The notes under the pieces: generated by a model
What the model saw: the letters and a program-made list of their open reading frames with translations, nothing else
Told to the model about the DNA's origin: nothing
Database searches by the model: none
Origin: Dehalococcoidales bacterium
GTDB lineage: Bacteria > Chloroflexota > Dehalococcoidia > Dehalococcoidales > UBA2162
DNA: 62,053 nt
Assembly (NCBI GenBank): GCA_016932435.1
Contig: JAFGCW010000047.1
Location: forward strand, 1 to 62,053
Direction: 5' to 3'
Part shown: positions 24,380-34,171 of the stretch, in pieces
Layout of the letters: every line of letters starts with the position of its first letter
How positions within the stretch are numbered: position 1 is the stretch's first letter
Made by a program: the position numbers and the translations under genes

Positions 24380-24913
24380 TTATTTGTCTGATAAGTTGAT
24401 TATTTGATAATCGATCTTATCCGGTGAAATATCAAGGATACCGAGTGTCCCCAGCCCTTTTTTATAATGCAGGAATGTAGGACTTCCGGGACTAATCATT
24501 AAGATTCTGTCTACGGTTTCCGTATGAGTCTTGTGCTCATGCCCGAAGACAATAACATCCGGTTTGGAAATTTCACCCCGTTTTTGCCTGGTGTAGCTTT
24601 CCCAGCTTTTCGGTTGAGTTATCATAGCATAGGAATTAAAAGGATTTTCATGGATCAGCCATATGGTTTTTCCTTCGACCTGAAGGACATGTTTTTCTTT
24701 CACTCTTTTATCTCTGATGGTATCGGGGTAATCATCGTCTCCCTCGGCTGCGAAAACCGGGGCGAGGTCTTCCAGGTCATCGAGCACTGATTTTTGATAG
24801 ATATCACCGGCATGGAGGATAAGGTCAACGGATGAGAATGTCTTGAATACTTCTTCAGGCAGCTTCTCTGCTGCCTGGGGAATGTGCGTGTCCGATATCA
24901 GTCCTATTCTCAT
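24380..24913 (-). CDS. YfcE/MJ0936-type metallophosphoesterase
   Basis: This 177-residue calcineurin-like phosphodiesterase carries the usual metal ligands: D8 and H10 (SDTHIP), D37 (HAGDIY), H89 (LIHENP) and H125/H127 (FGHEHKTH), followed by SPGSP. The usual GNCD motif, which supplies an Asn, is replaced by EGDDD near 58-61. It likely hydrolyses phosphodiesters in the cytoplasm; the substrate is unknown. It lies 31 bp after the giant kinase gene on the same strand, so co-transcription is likely. Confidence 0.88.
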   Translation of the reverse strand: MRIGLISDTHIPQAAEKLPEEVFKTFSSVDLILHAGDIYQKSVLDDLEDLAPVFAAEGDDDYPDTIRDKRVKEKHVLQVEGKTIWLIHENPFNSYAMITQPKSWESYTRQKRGEISKPDVIVFGHEHKTHTETVDRILMISPGSPTFLHYKKGLGTLGILDISPDKIDYQIINLSDK

Positions 24914-24944
24914 ATGATTTGTGATGTCTCGTATAAAAGGCAGG

Positions 24945-27900
24945 TTATGCCTTTAGTATATCCTTTCGTCTTAGGGCTCTCTCCAGTGACGGCTGCATCT
25001 TCATCTCCCGGAATTCTTTGATAGCGAAGTCAAGATGTTCAATGGCTTCGGCTTTTTCTTCTGGATATTGATCGAGGAGCAATTCGGCCAGATGAAGATG
25101 TGATAGTGCTAGGTCGGGTCGGAACCTTAATTCACTACAGTTTTCTATTGCATCATTGTAATGGGCTCGCGCTTCATTAAACCTTTCAAGCATAGCTGCT
25201 GCTGCACCGAGTTGAAGGTGGGCGCTGGTTATAAACATAGAAGCAATGTGAAGAGTGTTATGGGAGAAACGATCCAGTAATAACCTGGTAGCTTTTTCAT
25301 GTTTAGCCAGAACTGCTGATTCCAGGTATATTAAATCTAAATAAGCCGGTCCCATATCATCGGTCGAGGTGATATTTGGACGCCTGTTAAGCATCCATTC
25401 TAATGTATCATTGACTTTATGCACCTCACCGAGATGAGCCTGGAGAAGAGGAATTCTCCGGTGTATAGCCTTGTTCATTTCAGAGGTGATTATACTCATC
25501 AAAGTATTGTCCGAATCATATTTCGCCCTATCAATATAAAGTAGAGTCCTTAGTCCGTTAAAGACAATGGTATGAGAAGCGATATCAGGAAGGTTAATCT
25601 CATTTCCATAATCGATTATCCTGTACATAATCTCTATCGCTTCTTCCAGCCTGCCATCAAAATGTGCCGCACGCTGGTCGATTCCCATTGAGATTAATAC
25701 CTGGTTGACCTGCCCGGAACGAAGTGTCATTTCCTTAAAAGACTGTTCTAGCGCTTCGGCTTTACGGCGTTTGCCGAATGCCCAAAACACGCTAGAAGTA
25801 TAACGTGTCATTTCCGAATATCCAGTAGAAATTGCTGCAACCTCTTCGGCAATAGGCAATATTTCATCAGCAGACCATGGCATTACATATACGTTTAAAA
25901 GTATAAAATTAATATTATTTAGAAGATCCTGATCAGAGTTCTTTATAGCCTGTTCACGAGCCCGCATTAAAATCGAGTGACCTTCAACATCAGAACCTCG
26001 AAGGCCTTTTATAGTACCCATGAAAAAATCTACCCAGGAACGTTCTTTAGTTTCATCTCGGGCATACTGGTCAGCTTCTTCAGCCCATCGTAATCCTTCA
26101 CGACTGGCTAACGCCGCTGCCGAACCGGATGTGAAGATTGCCCACAAAGACGCGATACACGACCGTGCAATCCTGTCAGCGTCGTTGAGTCTCTTTGCTA
26201 TAGAATAGGATTCTGCACATTCCACCTCAAGAGCGTGCTGAGGTTCTCCTGCTCGCCTGAGAGCTTCTGCAAGAACCAGCAGCAAATCACATCTTTTCCC
26301 TTTGTCATCAGGATCAAGTACTTCCTGGACCTTGATTGCTTGTTGAAGGAGTCGTACCGCTTCCCCGAACTCGTAGACATCGGTCGCTCTCTGTGCCGCC
26401 ATTTCTCCGTAACTGACTGCCTTGGTCAAATCAGCCGGTTCCGTAGAATAGGAGAAATGCTCAGCGAGTTCGGAGGCGTGTTCCTGGAGTCGATTGGCAT
26501 ATACTTCCTCCAGGGCTTTGGCTACCTGCTGGTGTAATCGAATACGACGAGGGGCTATATTCTCTTCGTAGAGGATTGTCTGGAAAAACGCATGGGCGAA
26601 CCGGTAGGTGACTGCCGCACCTACAGTTGAACGCTCTTCAATAATAGCCACGTTCTTGGCTTCTTCTATCGCGGTCAGCAGATCGTCTTCCGGTATATCA
26701 GCCACCTTCTGCAGCACATCAAGCCTGAACTCCCGACCTATAACCGCAGCTATGGATAAGAGTTTGTTACATTCTTCACTCAGGTTTGAGAGGCGTTTTC
26801 CGATAACATCCCTGAGTCCTTCGGGGATACTCATCTGGATGGTGGTCGCATCTGAAGTAACCAGTTTACCGCCGGCACGAACAAGCAGCTTTTCTTCGGT
26901 GAGGTACCGTACCACTTCCTGGACGAAGAGTGGATTCCCTTCGGTCTGGTTATGAACCGCCTGGGCCAGTCCGAACGGGATTTCTTCACCGGTAATGCCC
27001 GTTAACATCCGGCCTACCTCTTCGGCGCTCAATCCTCTCAATAGTACTCTGCCGAACGTAGAGACTCTTCTCAGTTCAGCCAGGGCTGCCGACAGCGGGT
27101 GAGTCCTGTCAACCTCCACGTCACGGTAAGTACCGACAATCAGGAGTCTAGTATTAACCAGGTTACGGGACACATAGGAAAGCATTTCCAGAGTGCCTTT
27201 ATCGGCATCGTGCAGGTCTTCCAGAATGACTAGCATCGGTTTTACTGCAGCAGCATTTGCCAGGAATGAAGAAACAGCCTGCATCAGCCGGTAGCGGTCT
27301 TCCTCAGGATTCTGAGACTCTCTCGGTTTTACATGAAGTTTCTCTCTTACCTCGGAGACTATTTTTGCTACATCAGTAGCCCCCGAACCGAGTTCTTTCT
27401 TAAGATCTTCTACCTCCCTGTCCAGGATATAGGAATGCATGGCTTCGACGAAGGCAAGATAAGGAAGTGATAACGAGCCTTCTTCATAACAATACCCAAT
27501 AAGCGTTTTTCCGCCTTTCAGGGTAACGTAGGTCTTCAACTGTTCACAGACGGAAGTTTTTCCAATACCCGGTTCTCCCACCACCATCACCAGAGAACCC
27601 TGGCCTGACATAGCGCCGTCGAAGGCAGTCTTAAGCTGTTTCAATTCCTGTTCCCTGCCGACGAATATTCTACGATAGAGGGGATTTTCAGTCGGTACCT
27701 GGGTTTCTACCGTCGGTTCTTTCAGATCACCTTTCTCTATCGATTCAAGAGCCTTGAGAACGTCGTTAGCTGAAGCAGGTCTTTTCCCGGGATCTTTCTC
27801 CAAGAGGAGCATGATTAATGACTCTAAACCGGGTGACAGGTCAGCTCTGTGCCAAGTGGGGAGAATCGGCTGGTTATTGATGTGCTGGGTTACCACTGCC

Positions 27901-28778
27901 ACGTAGTCATCGCCGACGAATGGCGGTCTGCCGGTGACCATTTCGTAGAGCATGGCTCCCAGTGAGTAGAGGTCGGCTTTTTCAGTTACTTCTCCACCCA
28001 TGGCCTGCTCCGGCGACATGTAGGAGTAGGTGCCGACCATCATACCTTCCATGGTGAGTCTTGAGACATCGGTCATTACCGCTAGGCCGAAGTCGCCGAT
28101 TTTGGCGGTACCGTCCTCAGTCAGCCAGACATTGCCCGGCTTGATATCGCGATGGATAACTCCCTTGGAGTGGGCGAAGTCGAGTCCATTACAAACTGCT
28201 TTAGCGATGCCGATCACCTGGTCGAGTGGTAGTTTATGGTCGGTAGCTTTTTCTATAAGTCCTTCGACATCACCACCACTCATGAGAGGGATAACGATAT
28301 ACGGCTGGCCGTTGATTTCCCCCATGTCATAGATAGAGACGATGTGGGGATTGTCGCCAAGTTTGCCCATAGCCTGGGCTTCCCGGGTGACTCTTTTCCG
28401 TCCGTCTTCATCAAGGTTTTCCGTTTTGATGAGGGCGAAGGCGACGTCTCTATCGAGCTTCTTGTCATGGACAAGGTAGACCTTCTTCTTGCCGCCCTCG
28501 CCGAGTTTCTTCTTTACCTGGTAACGGCCGTCGACAAACGAGATGGGTTCTTCTATCGTTGTCCTGACCGGTTCGGATGGAGATAGTTCTTTTTGAGTCA
28601 TTGGGGTTGGTTCGGTGAGAGAGTAGCCGCACTTGTTACAAAAAACGCTGTCAGGAAGATTCGTGTGTCCGCATTGCGGGCAGGTACTTTCCACCTTCAG
28701 TGGTTTTCCGCATTTCCTGCAAAATTCCGAGTTTTCGGGATTATCAGCCTGACAATGTAGGCATTTCAACTCATTCAC
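24945..28778 (-). CDS. Zinc-ribbon / Ser-Thr kinase / AAA ATPase / TPR regulator
   Basis: This 1,277-residue signalling protein has two N-terminal zinc ribbons (C6, C9, C20, C23 and C33, C36, C47, C50). A eukaryote-like kinase domain spans about 85-345, with ATP lysine K118, HRDIKPGN at 209-216, DFG at 229-231 and MSPEQ after it. Its glycine loop reads GEGGKKKV, with the third glycine replaced. A P-loop signal-transduction ATPase of the AAA_16/MalT type has Walker A GEPGIGKTS near 400. About 500 residues of TPR-like helices follow. Related proteins sense a ligand through the repeats and phosphorylate downstream targets. There is no cyclase or DNA-binding output domain, so output is probably by phosphorylation. 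No transmembrane segment is seen. Confidence 0.88.
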   Translation of the reverse strand: MNELKCLHCQADNPENSEFCRKCGKPLKVESTCPQCGHTNLPDSVFCNKCGYSLTEPTPMTQKELSPSEPVRTTIEEPISFVDGRYQVKKKLGEGGKKKVYLVHDKKLDRDVAFALIKTENLDEDGRKRVTREAQAMGKLGDNPHIVSIYDMGEINGQPYIVIPLMSGGDVEGLIEKATDHKLPLDQVIGIAKAVCNGLDFAHSKGVIHRDIKPGNVWLTEDGTAKIGDFGLAVMTDVSRLTMEGMMVGTYSYMSPEQAMGGEVTEKADLYSLGAMLYEMVTGRPPFVGDDYVAVVTQHINNQPILPTWHRADLSPGLESLIMLLLEKDPGKRPASANDVLKALESIEKGDLKEPTVETQVPTENPLYRRIFVGREQELKQLKTAFDGAMSGQGSLVMVVGEPGIGKTSVCEQLKTYVTLKGGKTLIGYCYEEGSLSLPYLAFVEAMHSYILDREVEDLKKELGSGATDVAKIVSEVREKLHVKPRESQNPEEDRYRLMQAVSSFLANAAAVKPMLVILEDLHDADKGTLEMLSYVSRNLVNTRLLIVGTYRDVEVDRTHPLSAALAELRRVSTFGRVLLRGLSAEEVGRMLTGITGEEIPFGLAQAVHNQTEGNPLFVQEVVRYLTEEKLLVRAGGKLVTSDATTIQMSIPEGLRDVIGKRLSNLSEECNKLLSIAAVIGREFRLDVLQKVADIPEDDLLTAIEEAKNVAIIEERSTVGAAVTYRFAHAFFQTILYEENIAPRRIRLHQQVAKALEEVYANRLQEHASELAEHFSYSTEPADLTKAVSYGEMAAQRATDVYEFGEAVRLLQQAIKVQEVLDPDDKGKRCDLLLVLAEALRRAGEPQHALEVECAESYSIAKRLNDADRIARSCIASLWAIFTSGSAAALASREGLRWAEEADQYARDETKERSWVDFFMGTIKGLRGSDVEGHSILMRAREQAIKNSDQDLLNNINFILLNVYVMPWSADEILPIAEEVAAISTGYSEMTRYTSSVFWAFGKRRKAEALEQSFKEMTLRSGQVNQVLISMGIDQRAAHFDGRLEEAIEIMYRIIDYGNEINLPDIASHTIVFNGLRTLLYIDRAKYDSDNTLMSIITSEMNKAIHRRIPLLQAHLGEVHKVNDTLEWMLNRRPNITSTDDMGPAYLDLIYLESAVLAKHEKATRLLLDRFSHNTLHIASMFITSAHLQLGAAAAMLERFNEARAHYNDAIENCSELRFRPDLALSHLHLAELLLDQYPEEKAEAIEHLDFAIKEFREMKMQPSLERALRRKDILKA

Positions 28779-28917
28779 ACCTATACGAGATGAGTGTGTA
28801 TAGTCTATCGGTACATTACAAGCATGTCAAGGCGCAAACCATATCAGGGAGAGTGAACAGCCATAATATAAGACCCCCCCGGGAAGTGCTGGAGTCATTT
28901 GTAAGGTTACCTAGTCT

Positions 28918-29112
28918 CTAAGTTTCCCGCGGAGTCATCACGATAAAAACAATTATACCGAGGCCAAGCACGGCGAACATCCCATAGGTTAACAGGCCTT
29001 CAATCCAGGCTAGAGAGGATACCTGGTAATTTATCCAGGTGAGGACAACTCCTGTACAGCCGCCGACGAATAATATGATACCGACTATCGTGCTAATGAT
29101 TATCACCGCCAA
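28918..29112 (-). CDS. Small two-helix membrane protein
   Basis: This 64-residue hydrophobic protein has helices at about 3-27 (IIISTIVGIILFVGGCTGVV) and 36-58, ending MTPRET. A purine-rich sequence (AGGAGGTTGGC) precedes the ATG. It lies between the kinase gene (same strand) and the CNNM-like genes (opposite strand). No family is recognised. Confidence 0.55.
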   Translation of the reverse strand: MAVIIISTIVGIILFVGGCTGVVLTWINYQVSSLAWIEGLLTYGMFAVLGLGIIVFIVMTPRET

Positions 29113-29331
29113 CCTCCTCAGAGTAAGTTTCGCAAAGTATTCAAGAGTGTATTCTAGATGACATACCGTTCTCTTGTCCAGTAAATTGACTATTCTCCAT
29201 ACCGGCTCGATGCGTCCTTAACGACTTATTTTTCCAAAAAATGAATAAAATTTTGACAATATTTTCACCCGATGATATTATGTGGATTACTATTTGTACT
29301 AACATACAACCTGATAGGCAGGTGATGGTAT

Positions 29332-30588
29332 TTGTCTAGCACCGAAGCACTATACACGGTGCTTCTTGTTGTCTGTATTATTTTATCCGCTTTCTTTTCC
29401 GGCTCGGAGACGGCGTTTATTTCTCTGCAGAAAATACGGCTCGAGTATCTCGTAAGTACAAAAGTAAGAGGAGCTAATCGCGTTGCCCGGATGGTAGCGC
29501 GTCCGGAAAAGTTTCTTTCAACCGTATTACTGGGTAACACCTTCGTTAATACCGCGACTGCGGCTCTCGCTACCGCACTGGCGATCGAACGGTGGCCTGA
29601 ATATGGAATACTGATCTCCACAGCCGTGACAACAGTAATACTGCTGATTTTTGCGGAAACTACTCCGAAGACAGTCGCGGCGCATCATAACGAACGATTT
29701 TCACTTCTTGCCGTACGCCCTCTTGAGTTTATTTCGTGGCTTTTTACGCCATTTGTATTCGTGTTGAGCTGGATCGCGTCCGGTCTGACAAGGATATCCG
29801 GCGGTGAAATGGTACCGAGGTCACTTGCGACTGCTGATGATATCAGAAATATGATTACCGTCGGCCAAAAAGAAGGTACAGTCGATGAGAATGAAGCCAA
29901 GATGCTGGCAAAAGTTTTCGATTTCGGTGACAGGCCAGTGCGGGAGGTCACTATCCCTCGCCCCGAGGTAATCGCCATAGAATATAATTCACCGATATCA
30001 GAATTCCTTACTCTGTACGCAGAATCACCGATATCCCGCTTTCCCGTATTTCAGGATAATATGGACAACGTGGTAGGTATATTATCCATTAAGGATATCC
30101 TTATGGGTATGGCTAAAGGTGAAATCACCAGAGAATCACTTGTCAATGATCTCGTACGACCCGCGTATTTTACTCCTGAGACAAAGTTGATAAATGAGCT
30201 TTTTGCCGAGATGAGAGATAACAATTACAGGGTTGCTGTGGTGATAGACGAATTTGGCGGGACCGAAGGAATAGTAAGTCTCAGCCGTCTGGTCGAGGAG
30301 ATAGTCGGTCCGGTCGGTGATGAACTTGCGGCTGCCGAGAAGGATTATGAGGTTATAAATTCCTATACTTTCCAGGTTGACGGCGGAATGCGTATCGAAG
30401 AGATTAATTCCGAGATGGGGCTGGATTTGCCGGAAAGCGACGATTATGAGACTATAGCGGGTCTTATACTCAGTCTCCTCGGTCATATACCGAAGCAGGG
30501 GGAACAGATCAGGTTTAAAAACGTCAAGATGGTTATCACCAGGATGAAAAGCAGGAAGATAGAAGAAGTACTGCTGACGAAGGAATAA
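29332..30588 (+). CDS. CNNM/CorC-like membrane protein (hemolysin family), copy 1
   Basis: This 418-residue protein has a DUF21 (CNNM) transmembrane domain (about 1-190, opening FFSGSETAFISLQ). A CBS-domain pair follows (about 205-325), then a C-terminal CorC/HlyC domain (about 340-418). Family members take part in magnesium or cobalt efflux/homeostasis; the old hemolysin name is not functional evidence. The start is TTG at 29332, after AGGTGATG; its alignment with the start of copy 2 supports it. It is followed after 15 bp by a close paralog. Both probably form one operon and may form heterodimers through the CBS domains. Confidence 0.88.
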   Translation: MSSTEALYTVLLVVCIILSAFFSGSETAFISLQKIRLEYLVSTKVRGANRVARMVARPEKFLSTVLLGNTFVNTATAALATALAIERWPEYGILISTAVTTVILLIFAETTPKTVAAHHNERFSLLAVRPLEFISWLFTPFVFVLSWIASGLTRISGGEMVPRSLATADDIRNMITVGQKEGTVDENEAKMLAKVFDFGDRPVREVTIPRPEVIAIEYNSPISEFLTLYAESPISRFPVFQDNMDNVVGILSIKDILMGMAKGEITRESLVNDLVRPAYFTPETKLINELFAEMRDNNYRVAVVIDEFGGTEGIVSLSRLVEEIVGPVGDELAAAEKDYEVINSYTFQVDGGMRIEEINSEMGLDLPESDDYETIAGLILSLLGHIPKQGEQIRFKNVKMVITRMKSRKIEEVLLTKE

Positions 30589-30603
30589 TCGAAAAAAGAG
30601 ATA

Positions 30604-31893
30604 ATGGAAGTTAACGAACCACTATATATAATAATACTTATAGCCTGTTTAGTTCTGACGGCTTTCTTCACCAGTTCTGAGACAGCCTTTTTCTCCTTAC
30701 AGCGTGTCAGGATAGAGCAACTTGTCAGCAATAATGCAAAAGGAGCAGGCAGAGTAGCCAGGTTGATACAAAGGCCTGACAAGCTTCTTTCCGTAATACT
30801 GCTTGGTACTAATCTGGCAATGACGGCTGCTTCCGCGCTGGCAACGGCGCTGGCTGTCGCTCTCTGGGGAGAGCATGGTATCCTGATCGCTACGGTAGGA
30901 TTGACGATAATAATACTTGTTCTTGCTGAGACTACCCCGAAAACTCTAGCAAATATTCACTCGGAGCGTATCTCCCTGGCGTTTGCCCGACCGATCGAAA
31001 TCCTGACCTGGGTATTTTCTCCGGTTGTGTTTATACTGAGCTGGTTTGCTACTGCTGTTACAAGGATTGTAGGAGGAACGCCTTTACCACGGTCACTGGT
31101 AAGCCAGGAAGAAATCAGGACCATGATTTCCGTGGGCCAATCAGACGGGACGATGGAGGAGACCGAAGCGAAAATGCTCCACAAGGTTTTCGAGTTTGGC
31201 GCCAGACCGGCAAGAGAGGTGATGGTCCCCAGGACTGAGGTGTTCTGGGTTGAAAAGGGGATTTCACTAAGTAAGTTCCTGGATATTTTTGCCGAATCAC
31301 CGATCTCACGTTTTCCCGTTTACGAAGAGAATACCGATAATGTGGTTGGCGTGCTGGCGGTAAAAGACGTGTTAATGGCCCAGGCTAAGGAAACGATGGG
31401 AGTCGATGATTCGGTCGATGAACTGATACGGCCTATATATTTTACCCCGGAATCCAAGTTAATCGACGAATTATTCAATGAAATGAGAGACAGGAATTTT
31501 CGGATGGCCGCGGTGGTAGATGAGTACGGAGGTATAGCCGGTATAATCAGTCTCAGCTTACTGGTAGAAGAAATAGTCGGTGCGGTAGGTGATGAATTTG
31601 CCGAAGCTGAAAAGGAATACGAGGCTATCGATGAAAATACTTTCCAGATAGACGGAGGGATGAATATCGAGGAGGCAAATTCAGAGATGAATCTGGCTTT
31701 ACCTGAGAGTGAAGATTACGAAACTGTTGCCGGATTTATCCTGAGTCATCTGGGACGTATTCCGAGAACCGGTGAAAGACTCCGATATCGCGGAATGAAC
31801 CTGACAATCACTGAAATGCGCGGAATGAAAATAGAGAAAGTCCTGCTCTCGAGACCAAAATTACTCGGTGAAAATGCAGCGTCTCAGGATTAG
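30604..31893 (+). CDS. CNNM/CorC-like membrane protein (hemolysin family), copy 2
   Basis: This 429-residue paralog of the preceding gene has the same order: DUF21 domain (FFTSSETAFFSLQ), CBS pair, CorC/HlyC domain. The two proteins match through nearly their full length (for example SISRFPV-like and FTPESKLI segments), so this is a tandem duplication that has since diverged. An ATG start is used. The last codons overlap the start of the DUF2344 gene by 20 bp, which suggests translational coupling. Confidence 0.88.
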   Translation: MEVNEPLYIIILIACLVLTAFFTSSETAFFSLQRVRIEQLVSNNAKGAGRVARLIQRPDKLLSVILLGTNLAMTAASALATALAVALWGEHGILIATVGLTIIILVLAETTPKTLANIHSERISLAFARPIEILTWVFSPVVFILSWFATAVTRIVGGTPLPRSLVSQEEIRTMISVGQSDGTMEETEAKMLHKVFEFGARPAREVMVPRTEVFWVEKGISLSKFLDIFAESPISRFPVYEENTDNVVGVLAVKDVLMAQAKETMGVDDSVDELIRPIYFTPESKLIDELFNEMRDRNFRMAAVVDEYGGIAGIISLSLLVEEIVGAVGDEFAEAEKEYEAIDENTFQIDGGMNIEEANSEMNLALPESEDYETVAGFILSHLGRIPRTGERLRYRGMNLTITEMRGMKIEKVLLSRPKLLGENAASQD

Positions 31894-32518
31894 ATTTGCC
31901 AGGGGACATGAGATAGAGTATATCTCCCATCTTGATATTATGCGATTATGGGAGAGAGCATTGACGCGTGCCGGAATCAGGATAGCGTACTCTGAAGGAT
32001 TCAGCCCTCATCCAAGATTATCACTGGCCGCCCCTCTGGCCGTCGGCGTTACCGGTGAATCCGAATTACTCGATGTCTATACGTCGGACTCCGTATCACC
32101 GCACTGGTTTACCGATGGTGTGAACAATCAGCTTCCAGTCGGGATATCGATACTCGGAGTACAACAGGTAGGAGTAATGCTTCCTTCGTTACAATCACAG
32201 ATCCGTCGCGCAGAATACAGCGTTATAGTAGAAAGGGCGGATGGTCCGGAAGATATCGAGTCTGCCATTGTATCGCTGCTATCATCGGAAAAGCTGCCAT
32301 GGTACCACGAAAGAGACACCGGCAAACGTGAATACGACCTGAGGGAGCTAATCGACGATATCAGGCTTGAATCATCGAACGATAAGCGATGCGCCATAAC
32401 AATGGTACTGCGCTGTGGCAGCAACGGCTCGGGACGACCGGAACAGGTTGTGCTTGCTCTTGGTTTCAAACGATATCCTCTTTCAATATCCCGTACCAAG
32501 CTGATACTCGGTAATTAA
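31874..32518 (+). CDS. DUF2344 / TIGR03936 radical-SAM-linked protein
   Basis: This 214-residue protein begins MQRLRIRFARGHEIEYISH and continues HLDIMRLWERALTRAG, then YSEGFSPHPRLSLAAPLAVGV, the signature of the DUF2344 family. In most genomes it is adjacent or fused to a TIGR03960-type radical SAM enzyme. Here it follows a CNNM-like gene, and no radical SAM gene is present in the window. The ATG at 31874 is preferred to the GTG at 31868. The role is unknown; tRNA or ribosome modification has been suggested only from context in other genomes. Confidence 0.85.
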   Translation: MQRLRIRFARGHEIEYISHLDIMRLWERALTRAGIRIAYSEGFSPHPRLSLAAPLAVGVTGESELLDVYTSDSVSPHWFTDGVNNQLPVGISILGVQQVGVMLPSLQSQIRRAEYSVIVERADGPEDIESAIVSLLSSEKLPWYHERDTGKREYDLRELIDDIRLESSNDKRCAITMVLRCGSNGSGRPEQVVLALGFKRYPLSISRTKLILGN

Positions 32519-32638
32519 TCTGGGAATTCAATATACTGGTAACAGCGCTAACTCGAACACCAGTCCGAACTTTTTCAGATCATTGTTGAAGAAATCACTG
32601 TATTCTGGTAACAATAGAGCTATTATAACGGGGAAGTT

Positions 32639-34084
32639 ATGAGTTTTATGACAGGAAAACCTCTGGACTCTCTGGAGTTGCGGATACTCCGATTCATACG
32701 AAATAGCAGTATGCTTTGTGAAAAAAGCAAACTGCTGGTAGCCGTATCAGGCGGTCCCGATTCGGTATGCCTTCTCCTTTTATTGATGAGATTACGCGAC
32801 GAGTTAGGTATCGAACTCCATATTGCCCATCTCAACCATAAACTCCGGGGTGCGGAATCGAATAACGATGCCGACTACGTATCAAAACTTGCACAGAAAT
32901 TGACCTTACCGGTAACCATCGATGAGTGTGATGTGGAAAAGTATAAATCGAATCATGGCGGTACGGTAGAGGAAGCAGCTCGAGAAGTGCGATATGATTT
33001 CTTGGCGGAAACAGCAGAGTCTGTCGGAGCCGACGCGGTAGCAACAGGGCATACCCGGGATGATAATATAGAGACCATCATTATGCATCTCGTCAGGGGT
33101 AGCGGCACCAGGGGGCTTCGAGGGCTTAAACCTGTCACTCAACTGAATTCTAAAACAGGGGTTGTTAAGGTTCTCAGGCCTTTGCTTGAATTAAACCACG
33201 ATGAAACGATAGGTTACTGTCGCATGAATGGATATGAACCGAGAATTGATATTTCAAATGAATCTTTAACGCCGTTGAGGAACCGGATACGGCATCAATT
33301 CGTTCCTCTCCTGGAAAGCTATAACGAGCAGGTTGGCGAGGCACTACTGCGTGATGCCCGTATTGCCGGTGATGAACTTGATTTTCTGGATACCGCAGCC
33401 AACGGACTGTGGGGAAGTGTAGTACAACAACGAAAAGACATGATAATACTTGATAAAGAAGGATTTCTGGAATTACATCCGGCTTTACAGAGACACCTGT
33501 TACGGTTGTCGATTGAAAAACTTACCGGCAGCTTGAAAGATATAGAGGTCAGGCATATTGAATCTGTGATGGATGCCCTCGATTTGCAGGCGGGAAAGCA
33601 GATAACTCTCCCTGAAGGATTGATATTCATCGTGGAATATGATCGCTTTCTGCTGACTCGTAAGGCAGCATCATTATCTCCTTTACCTGCCCTGGAGGGC
33701 GAACATGTATTGAGTGTACCGGGACAGACCGAGTTTTCCGGTTGGAGTGTTTCCGCAGAGATGATTTCCCTCGAAGAGATGAAAGATACGGATAATAATT
33801 ACATCGCGCATTTTGATCATGAAAAGGTTGGGAATGAGTTATTGGTACGTCCAAGGAAAACCGCCGACAGATTTTACCCGTTGGGAATGGACCAGCCTAA
33901 GAAGGTTGGAGAATATATGATCGATGCCAAGATTCCGAGAACCTGGCGGAAGAGGGTACCGGTAGTCTGTTCTCCGGATCAGATAATCTGGATTGCCGGA
34001 TACCGCATTGATGACCGGGTGAAGGTAACAGATACTACAAATCAGGTATTGCGGTTAGAGTTTGTTAACACCTTTACTTCCTGA
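32639..34084 (+). CDS. tilS: tRNA(Ile)-lysidine synthetase TilS
   Basis: This enzyme modifies C34 of the CAU-anticodon tRNA-Ile to lysidine, so it reads AUA. The 481-residue product has the N-type PP-loop VSGGPDSVCLL near 36-46 and AHLNHKLRG, the substrate-positioning segment TGHTRDDNIET, and RNRIRHQFVPLL. A substrate-recognition domain and a C-terminal TilS domain (DRFYPLGM) complete it. GGGGAAG lies directly before the ATG. The next gene is RNase PH, 87 bp on. Confidence 0.95.
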   Translation: MSFMTGKPLDSLELRILRFIRNSSMLCEKSKLLVAVSGGPDSVCLLLLLMRLRDELGIELHIAHLNHKLRGAESNNDADYVSKLAQKLTLPVTIDECDVEKYKSNHGGTVEEAAREVRYDFLAETAESVGADAVATGHTRDDNIETIIMHLVRGSGTRGLRGLKPVTQLNSKTGVVKVLRPLLELNHDETIGYCRMNGYEPRIDISNESLTPLRNRIRHQFVPLLESYNEQVGEALLRDARIAGDELDFLDTAANGLWGSVVQQRKDMIILDKEGFLELHPALQRHLLRLSIEKLTGSLKDIEVRHIESVMDALDLQAGKQITLPEGLIFIVEYDRFLLTRKAASLSPLPALEGEHVLSVPGQTEFSGWSVSAEMISLEEMKDTDNNYIAHFDHEKVGNELLVRPRKTADRFYPLGMDQPKKVGEYMIDAKIPRTWRKRVPVVCSPDQIIWIAGYRIDDRVKVTDTTNQVLRLEFVNTFTS

Positions 34085-34171
34085 GACAAAACGGATGTGT
34101 ACTTATTGCCACTATGATGTTCTGGTGTTATACTCTGGAATATTCTATTAACACAGAAAGGAACATTTTTT

